This document shows positions 1-5,011 of a stretch of 5,011 nucleotides of DNA, in pieces. The notes beneath the pieces are model-generated. The model was not told the DNA's origin. It worked only from the letters and a program-made list of their open reading frames with translations, and made no database searches. The stretch's first letter is position 1; each line of letters starts with the position of its first letter. The stretch is from Cyclobacteriaceae bacterium. GTDB lineage: Bacteria > Bacteroidota > Bacteroidia > Cytophagales > Cyclobacteriaceae. The DNA lies in NCBI GenBank assembly GCA_029880385.1, contig JAOUOM010000228.1, positions 1-5,011 on the forward strand, given 5' to 3'. The translations under genes were made by a program, and so were the position numbers.

Positions 1-2
1 AG

Positions 3-1145
3 CTTCAATTTTTATTGACCGACATCCCCGACCTCACAGCACCCAAACTCAGGTACCTGTCGGTTATTTACGATGAAATACCGGAAGGAATGATCTATCT
101 GGCCGACAAAAAACCGATAACATTAGTTGAAGGACAGGACATGAAGCGCCAGTTTGGGTTTGTTAATGTTTCCCCTACGGCTTTTATGGATTCCCTGTCA
201 GTCAATGTCAGGCTTAGCAACCCGAACCTGTCAGGCGACATAGTGCTCAACGGGAGTGTACCCCCGGTAGCTCCCGGCGATACGGTACAGTATGAAATGA
301 CCGTACCAACGCAAAAACGGGCCGGAACCCATGCGCTGAAAATCAGTTTTGACCCCCGGGAGCAGGAACAGACAGCCATCAACAACCAGCTGACCTATCC
401 TGCATTTGCCACCATCAATGGAGAAACGACAAATCCGGTACTGGATGTCACCATAGATGGCCGCTACATCATGGACGGGGAGCTGGTGTCTGCCCAACCC
501 ATCATACGCATACGGCTAAAAGACGAAAATCCCTATCTGACCAAGGCCGACACTTCCGGACTGGTACTTTCCCTGAAACCACCCGGCGACCATTCGGTGT
601 TTGAGCGGATCGCATTTACCGACAAGCGTGTAGCCATCAGTTATCAGGAAGCGCGAAATGAAGTAGAGATCCTATACCGGCCGGGCACATTGGCAGACGG
701 CATCCATACCCTGCGTGTACAAGGAGAGGATGTTTCGGGCAATGCCTCCGGAGTAGAGCCCTACGAAATCCGGTTTGAGGTGGTCAACGAATCGACCATC
801 ACTCATTTTTATCCCTATCCCAATCCATTTTCCACCAGTTGCCGGTTTGTGTTTACCCTTACCGGCTCCACCATCCCCTACCAGATGAAGATTCAGGTCA
901 TGACGATTTCGGGCAGGGTGGTAAGGGAAATCCATGAAGACGAAATCGGACCGGTACATATTGGAAATAACATTACCCAATTTGCCTGGGACGGAACCGA
1001 CCAGTTTGGCGACCCGCTGGCCAATGGGGTCTACCTGTACCGTGTCGTGATCAAGAACTACGGTGAAGGTGACGTTACGCACCGCTATTCAGCCGGTGAC
1101 AATGCATTTACCGATGGTTTTGGAAAGCTTTATATCTTGCGGTGA
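3..1145 (+). CDS. C-terminal part of a PorU2/gingipain-like (C25 peptidase family) T9SS protein, 5' partial
   Basis: The frame is open through the left edge (codons from position 3 read L-Q-F-L-L-T-D-I-P), so the TTG at 15 is not a real start; 380 residues are visible and the N-terminus lies outside. The visible part holds no catalytic domain. It shows a beta-rich CARDB-like module (about visible residues 48-137, with an 'APGDT' turn and a regular strand pattern), a second Ig-like module (about 140-260), then a FlgD-like Ig domain from the 'YPYPNPF' motif (visible 270-276) to 'ANGVYLYRV' (340-348), ending in 'GKLYILR'. This order and ending match, from memory, the long Bacteroidota proteins annotated as C25-family peptidase or 'T9SS sortase PorU2', whose peptidase domain precedes these modules. 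Such proteins are cell-envelope or secreted and are linked to processing or anchoring of T9SS cargo. The 'NPF...G.Y.YRV' pattern also resembles a T9SS type A sorting signal, but about 30 further residues follow it. An alternative is another large T9SS-exported protein with a FlgD-like tail. The stop codon overlaps the next gene's start. Confidence 0.72.
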   Translation, partial: LQFLLTDIPDLTAPKLRYLSVIYDEIPEGMIYLADKKPITLVEGQDMKRQFGFVNVSPTAFMDSLSVNVRLSNPNLSGDIVLNGSVPPVAPGDTVQYEMTVPTQKRAGTHALKISFDPREQEQTAINNQLTYPAFATINGETTNPVLDVTIDGRYIMDGELVSAQPIIRIRLKDENPYLTKADTSGLVLSLKPPGDHSVFERIAFTDKRVAISYQEARNEVEILYRPGTLADGIHTLRVQGEDVSGNASGVEPYEIRFEVVNESTITHFYPYPNPFSTSCRFVFTLTGSTIPYQMKIQVMTISGRVVREIHEDEIGPVHIGNNITQFAWDGTDQFGDPLANGVYLYRVVIKNYGEGDVTHRYSAGDNAFTDGFGKLYILR

Positions 1146-1147
1146 TG
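1143..1147 (+). promoter_or_regulatory. TGATG stop/start overlap (translational coupling site)
   Basis: The TGA of the PorU2-like gene (1143-1145) shares its A with the ATG of the PAP2 gene (1145-1147). The only purine-rich upstream stretch, GGAAAG at 1122-1127, is too far from the ATG for a normal ribosome site. Re-initiation by ribosomes ending the upstream gene is thus the likely route, which decides in favour of this start over the GTG at 1142. Confidence 0.6.
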
Positions 1148-1774
1148 AATTGGAAAAACAACTTCTTTTTACAAGCGTATATGGTCAGCTTGTTCGCCAT
1201 GTCCGTTGTCTTTTTTTTTACCAGCCACGGACAGCTCGTCTTATTGATAAACCAGCACCGTTTTCCACTGGGGGATGCACTGATGCCCTACCTGACCTAT
1301 TTGGGGGATGGCGTGTTTTATGGCTTGGTCTGCCTGTTGTTACTCATCCGAAAATGGCGCACCGGACTCCTGTTTGTCCTGGCGGGCATTAGTCAATCCA
1401 TCGTATCCGCCATTCTCAAACGACTCGTATTTCCCGACGTTCCCCGACCAAAAAAGTATTTTGAAGGGATAGAAGACCTTTCCTTTATCGAAGGGGTACG
1501 CATAGCGACACGCTTTTCCTTTCCATCCGGCCATACCATGACGGCCTTTCTATTGGCGACGTTACTTTCGCTAGTGGTCGTAAAAGACCGGAAGTACCAG
1601 GCCCTGCTATTGGCCGGAGCCCTCGTGGCTGGATTTTCGCGAATGTACCTTTTGCAACACTTTTATCGTGATGTGGTAGCCGGCTCGTTGATCGGGGTAT
1701 TGATGGCTCTGGCCTTTTTCGTCTGGGTTAACCCCCTGATCCTGCGTGATCGTCCGGGCAATGACTTAAAATAG
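1145..1774 (+). CDS. PAP2-family membrane phosphatase (phosphatidic acid phosphatase type 2)
   Basis: A 209-residue integral membrane protein with about six hydrophobic segments (roughly 9-26, 46-68, 74-92, 129-146, 151-167, 177-195). The PAP2 signature is intact in motifs 2 and 3: PSGH at 127-130, and S165-R166-x5-H172-x3-D176, which supplies the nucleophilic histidine and its acidic partner. Motif 1 is K92-x8-R101-P102, two residues longer than the textbook K-x6-RP spacing. Family members remove phosphate from lipid phosphates or pyrophosphates on the outer face of the inner membrane: undecaprenyl pyrophosphate, phosphatidylglycerol phosphate, lipid A or phosphatidate. The substrate cannot be told from the sequence. 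ATG at 1145 is preferred over GTG at 1142 because it gives the common TGATG stop/start overlap with the upstream gene, implying translational coupling and one operon. A nine-T run at 1211-1219 encodes three phenylalanines in the first membrane segment. The last nine bases overlap the convergent SCP2 gene. Confidence 0.9.
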   Translation: MNWKNNFFLQAYMVSLFAMSVVFFFTSHGQLVLLINQHRFPLGDALMPYLTYLGDGVFYGLVCLLLLIRKWRTGLLFVLAGISQSIVSAILKRLVFPDVPRPKKYFEGIEDLSFIEGVRIATRFSFPSGHTMTAFLLATLLSLVVVKDRKYQALLLAGALVAGFSRMYLLQHFYRDVVAGSLIGVLMALAFFVWVNPLILRDRPGNDLK

Positions 1775-2062
1775 GGAGGCGAGTTTCAGGGCAATACTTT
1801 TATCACCGTCCACTTTCATTTTTCCCGACATAAATGCCATCATTGGATTGAGGTCACCGCTCAATAGTTTTCCAAAGTCCTCCAGCGACATTTTCAGGGC
1901 ACAGTCTGCAGGCAGCTCTTTATCTTCCACCCGGGTAGGCGAAACGGTATCATCCAGGTGAATGGTGCCATCCCCAAAAACGAAATTTACTTTTGCGTAA
2001 AGTTTTCCTCCATGACTGGCTGCCATTGCACTGACTTTTTCTTTTGCTTCTTTGAGTGTCAT
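1766..2062 (-). CDS. SCP2 sterol-binding domain protein (small lipid carrier)
   Basis: A 98-residue protein that is a stand-alone SCP2 domain. The N-terminal helix (about 1-16) is followed by beta strands carrying the typical 'KVNFVFGDGTIHLDD' pattern (24-38), then 'DCALKMSLEDFGKLLSGDLNPMMAF' features (53-77: the acidic 'S.EDF..L..G.L.P..A' helix) and the classic ending 'SGKMKVDGD...ALKLASLF' (79-98). The family binds lipids or fatty acyl chains in a hydrophobic tunnel; in bacteria the ligand is usually unknown. No signal peptide is visible, so it should be cytosolic. It lies 47 bp downstream of the cyclotransferase on the same strand, with no convincing promoter between them, so co-transcription is likely. 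The minus-strand bases before the ATG read TAATAGG, at best a weak ribosome site. Its stop codon sits inside the last codons of the convergent PAP2 gene. Confidence 0.88.
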   Translation of the reverse strand: MTLKEAKEKVSAMAASHGGKLYAKVNFVFGDGTIHLDDTVSPTRVEDKELPADCALKMSLEDFGKLLSGDLNPMMAFMSGKMKVDGDKSIALKLASLF

Positions 2063-2109
2063 CCTATTATTTTTTCATGTTCGTCGAAAATCCTATTGTG
2101 CCGATACCC

Positions 2110-3219
2110 TTAATTTCCGCCAACCTGATAGATAGCTACTTCAAACAGTGAAGGCCACCATTTTCCTGTCAGAAACAGGCGGCCATCTTCGTGTACGGCT
2201 ATTCCATTCATGGCATAATCCATCCCCACATACCGTGACCGGTCGATGAGACCGCTACCATCAATATAGCCTGTAACCGCCCCGGTTGACAGATCAATGA
2301 TTGCGACCTTGTCAAGCCCGTATATATTGGCATACAAGACACCATCGACCCATTCCAGCTCATTCAATTCCGTCACCTTTCCCTGGTTGTCATAGACCTG
2401 TACGACACCTATTTCGCTAAAATCCACCGGGTTGATCAAATACAGTTTTTCGGATCCATCACTTAACACAAGGGTATCGCCCTTGGTTGTAAGTCCCCAA
2501 CCTTCGTATGTATGCGTATATTCCTTACGTTTTGCCAGTGTTTCATCATAGACAAAAGCTTTTCGTGCCATCCAGGTTAATTGGAAAATCTGATGGTTCC
2601 AATAGGTAGCCCCTTCACCGAAATATTGGTCATCCAGGTTCACATTTACCAGTGGCTTCCCATCCCGGTAGTTATATTTCCGAATCGTGGAATAGCCCCG
2701 CTGGCCTGTACTCTCGTAAAGGGTATCGCCCCTGAAGAATAGCCCCTGGGTATAGGAACTTTCGTCGTGCGGGTAGGTTTTCACCACGCGGTAGGTATAG
2801 CGGACAGGGGGCTGGTCAGGTAAGACTCTGACCTTGGGATAGATGGTTTCATTTTGTCCATCGGCAAACACGGTAACCTTCAGGTCGGGCACACCCACTC
2901 CAAGCCGGGCAGATGGCACATTGACTGCTGCACCGGAGACTGATGTTTTTGTCTTGTCATTTTCAAGCCACAGGCTATCGATGGGCTTGTTATCCCGATG
3001 GGCAAATAAAAACCGCAGGGTATCGCCGATGGCGTACCGTTCATTTGCCTTGGGTGATTGCAATACAATATTCTTCCTGATTCTGGGCGAAACATTTTCT
3101 GCGCCTTTTGGCGCTTCCCTTTCCCCACCGCAACTGACCATAAGGGCCAATAAAAACACGGAGGTCATGGCTTTGGGAAGAAAACCGGCGACAGAAGTAT
3201 AGCTATTGATTTTTCTCAT
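2110..3219 (-). CDS. Glutaminyl-peptide cyclotransferase, plant type (type I), lipoprotein
   Basis: Predicted to convert N-terminal glutamine of exported proteins to pyroglutamate, releasing ammonia. With ATG at 3219 the protein has 369 residues. It opens with a basic start (MRK), a hydrophobic stretch (about 19-29) and a lipobox-like LMVSC with Cys30 followed by GGE, indicating a lipoprotein in the periplasm or at a membrane surface. Residues about 44-135 look like a beta-rich Ig-like extension. The catalytic five-bladed propeller spans about 141-369 and shows the family motifs: 'YPHDESSYTQGL' (149-160), 'LYESTG' (167-172), 'FGEG' (200-203), 'TW' (215-216), 'EGWGL' (239-243), 'LSDGS', 'LNELEW' (285-290), 'YANIY' (296-300), 'MNGIA' (337-341) and 'TGKWWPSLFEV' (351-361). 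Glu202 of FGEG corresponds, by motif, to the glutamate proposed as catalytic in the papaya enzyme. A longer reading from TTG at 3240 would add seven residues before the basic signal start and run over a candidate promoter, so it is not used. It heads a minus-strand unit with the SCP2 gene. Confidence 0.92.
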   Translation of the reverse strand: MRKINSYTSVAGFLPKAMTSVFLLALMVSCGGEREAPKGAENVSPRIRKNIVLQSPKANERYAIGDTLRFLFAHRDNKPIDSLWLENDKTKTSVSGAAVNVPSARLGVGVPDLKVTVFADGQNETIYPKVRVLPDQPPVRYTYRVVKTYPHDESSYTQGLFFRGDTLYESTGQRGYSTIRKYNYRDGKPLVNVNLDDQYFGEGATYWNHQIFQLTWMARKAFVYDETLAKRKEYTHTYEGWGLTTKGDTLVLSDGSEKLYLINPVDFSEIGVVQVYDNQGKVTELNELEWVDGVLYANIYGLDKVAIIDLSTGAVTGYIDGSGLIDRSRYVGMDYAMNGIAVHEDGRLFLTGKWWPSLFEVAIYQVGGN

Positions 3220-3284
3220 GATGTATACCGCTTGACCCAAAACTATATAACTTTAGGACAGACATCACCCACTATCCCTGCATA
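3220..3284. promoter_or_regulatory. Divergent intergenic region between cyclotransferase and universal stress protein
   Basis: This 65 bp gap is the only place for both divergent promoters. On the minus strand TAGTTTTG (3245 down to 3238) matches the Bacteroidota -7 element TAnnTTTG, and lies 18 bases before the ATG at 3219, implying a short leader. No good TTTG/TTG -33 element was found at the usual spacing of about 19-21 bp. On the plus strand TAACTTTA (3248-3255) is one mismatch from the same element, 29 bases before the ATG at 3285; a TTG at 3232-3234 is too close (13 bp) to be its partner. The two candidate -7 elements are only a few bases apart, so the divergent genes would compete for the same DNA if both are used. 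Confidence 0.35.
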
Positions 3285-4052
3285 ATGAAAAAAATAATTG
3301 TCCCAACGGATTTTACTGGCACGTCCCTTTTTGCCCTAAAGTCAGCGGCAACACTTGCGAAAAAAAGTGGAGGCGAAATTGTGTCACTCCACGTCGCACA
3401 CTCCCGCAATCAGTCGGATGAGGAAATTGAGTCGAAGTTTTCAGCCCTGAAAAAAGAAGACCCGGCATTAAACGACCTGCCCATTTCATTCAAAATAAAA
3501 CACGGAGAGGCAGTAAAAGCCATCACGCAGGAGCCCGGCGACCTCATCGTGATTGGCAGCCGGGAACTCCATGGCCTGAAAGGTTTTTTTACCCGCACAT
3601 TTGCTGAAAAAATCGCCAAAAAAGCAGTCTGTCCGGTCATTACACTCAAAGCGTATGCCGACCTGTCAAAAGTAAGGAGCATTGTGTATCCTACCGATAT
3701 GCGATATGAGCAGGAATCGCTCATCCATGATGTGAAAAAACTACAACATTTTTACGGTGCCAACCTTCATTTAGTCAAGGTATACGATGATAAGGTAATC
3801 ATGCGTTCGACGCTGGAGGAACGCCTGCGGAAATTTGCCGAAAGCTATCAGTTCACGGATTTTTCTGTAACCGCCCGTGCAAATATCAATGAAGGGGAAG
3901 AAATCATTCTCTTCGCCAAAGAACTGGGTGCTGACATGATAGCCATGGCTACCCATAACCGGAGGGGATTGGGCCAACTGGTCGGTGGTTTTATAACCGG
4001 CCGGGTGATAAAAGGGGGGAATATCCCTATCTGGACAAAAGTACTGTCTTAA
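3285..4052 (+). CDS. Universal stress protein, tandem UspA domains
   Basis: A 255-residue cytosolic protein made of two USP domains. Domain 1 (about 1-122) begins with 'IIVPTDF' (Asp9 in the conserved position) and ends 'VCPVITL'. Domain 2 (about 129-254) begins with 'SIVYPTDM' (Asp138) and ends 'NIPIWTK'. USP proteins adjust stress, growth arrest or metabolism, often as dimers; tandem forms make a dimer within one chain. The ATP-binding signature G-x2-G-x9-G-S/T is degraded in both halves: domain 1 reads GSRE...RT (91-105) and domain 2 reads ATHN...GF (222-236), so the second glycine and the G-S/T phosphate contact are changed. A non-ATP-binding, UspA-like mode is therefore likely. It is transcribed divergently from the cyclotransferase. 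Its last four bases overlap the convergent antiporter gene. No Shine-Dalgarno sequence is seen before the ATG, as is usual in Bacteroidota. Confidence 0.92.
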   Translation: MKKIIVPTDFTGTSLFALKSAATLAKKSGGEIVSLHVAHSRNQSDEEIESKFSALKKEDPALNDLPISFKIKHGEAVKAITQEPGDLIVIGSRELHGLKGFFTRTFAEKIAKKAVCPVITLKAYADLSKVRSIVYPTDMRYEQESLIHDVKKLQHFYGANLHLVKVYDDKVIMRSTLEERLRKFAESYQFTDFSVTARANINEGEEIILFAKELGADMIAMATHNRRGLGQLVGGFITGRVIKGGNIPIWTKVLS

Positions 4053-5011
4053 TCTTCCTCCCTGGATTGGCTTGCAACACCCCGCATCATCATGGGTACG
4101 GATAATCCCTGGTAGAGCACCGAACAAACCACTACAATATAGGTCATGGTTACAATCACCTCTTTGTGATAAAAGTCCGGCAATGACAGGGAAAGAGCAA
4201 TGGGCAACCCACCCCGAAGGGCACCCCAGGTGAGTATCGGTATGGTGCTTTTATCAAAATGCCGTTGAACTGACATCATTTTGATCGGGATATAAACACT
4301 GATCCAACGACCAAAAAGAACGATGTTGACGGCAAAAAAACCTGCTGAAAAATAGTCGAGTTTCCAGGGGATAACCATCATTTCCAAACCAATCAATACA
4401 AACAACATCGCCGCCAAAGACTCTTCCATCAGGCTCCAGAACTTAAACACATAATCCCCTGCTGCACTGGCCACATGTGAACTTTTTCCTTCATTTCCAA
4501 TCACCAGCCCCATCACGACAGCTGCCTGTTTGGACGAAACATGGATAAAATCTGCTAAAAATGAACCCACCATCACAATAGCCAATGTGATCAGGATTTC
4601 CACTTCTACTTCGTCATTATCGATGTATTTGAGCAAACGATAGCCGATATAACCAAGCAAAAGCCCAATGTAAATACCTCCGCCAATATCTGCCACAAAG
4701 ATGTAGGCCACCTCATATATGGTCAGAATATGGCTTTCGCCGGCCGATGCAATATCCAGCAGCGTAAGGGCAAGCACTACGGCAACCCCGTCATTGAACA
4801 ACGACTCCCCCTCAATTTTTATCTCCAAATCCTTCGATAACTTGAAGCGCTGGATGAATTTGGTGACGGCAATGGGGTCAGTAGGCGAAATCAGGGCTCC
4901 AAAAACAAGGCAATAAAGAAAGTCAAGGTCAATTTTCATTAACATCAACATAAAATACACCAGTACACCAATCACCAGTGTTGAGATAAACACGCCTGTC
5001 GTGGCCAGGAT
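4049..5011 (-). CDS. CPA1-family sodium(potassium)/proton antiporter, 5' partial
   Basis: An inner-membrane exchanger of monovalent cations for protons, used for pH and salt homeostasis. The frame runs on through the right edge: codons before the GTG at 4993 read I-L-A-T-T-G, part of a membrane helix, so the GTG is internal and the start is outside the window. About 320 residues are visible, against roughly 400 or more for typical members. CPA1 landmarks are present (visible numbering): 'SPTDPIAV' (42-49), 'EGESLFNDG' with the Asn73-Asp74 pair of electroneutral CPA1 exchangers (67-75), 'FWSLMEESLAAMLFVLIGLEM' region (191-211), and 'WGALRGGLPIALSLSLP' with Arg266 (262-278). It ends soon after the last helix with a short charged tail (SQSREED), so the long cytoplasmic or TrkA-C regulatory domain found in some relatives is absent. 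Whether sodium or potassium is preferred cannot be read from the sequence. Its stop overlaps that of the convergent stress protein gene. Confidence 0.93.
   Translation of the reverse strand: MLATTGVFISTLVIGVLVYFMLMLMKIDLDFLYCLVFGALISPTDPIAVTKFIQRFKLSKDLEIKIEGESLFNDGVAVVLALTLLDIASAGESHILTIYEVAYIFVADIGGGIYIGLLLGYIGYRLLKYIDNDEVEVEILITLAIVMVGSFLADFIHVSSKQAAVVMGLVIGNEGKSSHVASAAGDYVFKFWSLMEESLAAMLFVLIGLEMMVIPWKLDYFSAGFFAVNIVLFGRWISVYIPIKMMSVQRHFDKSTIPILTWGALRGGLPIALSLSLPDFYHKEVIVTMTYIVVVCSVLYQGLSVPMMMRGVASQSREED

Noticed and set aside
15..17. TTG as start of the first coding region
   Set aside because: The frame is open to the window edge and the residues before it continue the family-like sequence, so the gene is simply cut by the window.
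672..1082. Minus-strand open frame opposite the PorU2-like gene
   Set aside because: It lies wholly within a convincing plus-strand gene and its translation shows no recognisable domain; treated as a shadow.
1063..1392. Plus-strand open frame bridging the first two genes
   Set aside because: It overlaps both real genes out of frame and its protein has no family pattern.
2067..2078. Tiny minus-strand reading frame (Met-Lys-Lys-stop) just before the SCP2 start
   Set aside because: An A-rich leader makes such a frame likely by chance; no evidence that it is translated or acts as a leader peptide.
2061..2097. Eight-base direct repeat ATCCTATT at 2061-2068 and 2090-2097
   Set aside because: Too short and isolated to be a regulatory or mobile repeat; one copy overlaps the SCP2 start region.
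3220..3240. N-terminal extension of the cyclotransferase from TTG at 3240
   Set aside because: It puts seven residues ahead of a normal lipoprotein signal (MRK...) and overlaps a candidate promoter; ATG at 3219 is better.
3974..4027. Short inverted repeats (GGTT-ttat-AACC and AGGGG...CCCT) near the end of the stress protein gene as a terminator
   Set aside because: Stems are only four to five bases, lie inside coding sequence and lack a following T run.
4991..4993. GTG as start of the antiporter
   Set aside because: Upstream codons continue the hydrophobic helix (ILATTG) and the family's N-terminal helices would be missing; the start lies beyond the window.

Overview
The window suggests a member of the Bacteroidota, most likely a marine or soil Cytophagales-type lineage. 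The evidence is the C-terminal part of a gingipain/PorU2-like protein of the type IX secretion system (T9SS), a Bacteroidota-style lipoprotein, start codons without clear Shine-Dalgarno sequences, and a candidate TAnnTTTG promoter element. The lineage is an inference from protein style; the species cannot be named from the sequence.

Layout. From 3 to 1145 (+) runs the C-terminal third or less of a large exported protein, with CARDB-like and Ig-like modules followed by a FlgD-like C-terminal domain; its N-terminus is cut off by the window edge. A PAP2-family membrane phosphatase (1145-1774, +) begins inside its stop codon. Convergent to it is a two-gene minus-strand unit: a plant-type (type I) glutaminyl-peptide cyclotransferase lipoprotein (2110-3219) followed after 47 bp by a small SCP2 sterol-carrier-like protein (1766-2062). 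A 65 bp divergent intergenic region separates the cyclotransferase from a tandem universal stress protein gene (3285-4052, +). The last gene is a CPA1-type sodium/proton antiporter on the minus strand (4049-5011), whose N-terminus is cut by the right edge. Both convergent pairs overlap at their stop codons (9 bp and 4 bp), so there is almost no non-coding DNA and no stretch over 300 bases without a gene.

How the genes may work together. Three adjacent genes concern the cell envelope and the fate of exported proteins: the PorU2-like protein (T9SS substrate processing), a lipid phosphatase translationally coupled to it, and a cyclotransferase that would cap the N-terminal glutamine left after signal peptidase I cleavage in Bacteroidota. 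The grouping is suggestive but could be chance. The stress protein and antiporter look like ordinary housekeeping or stress functions. No mobile element, CRISPR array, RNA gene or clear terminator was found.
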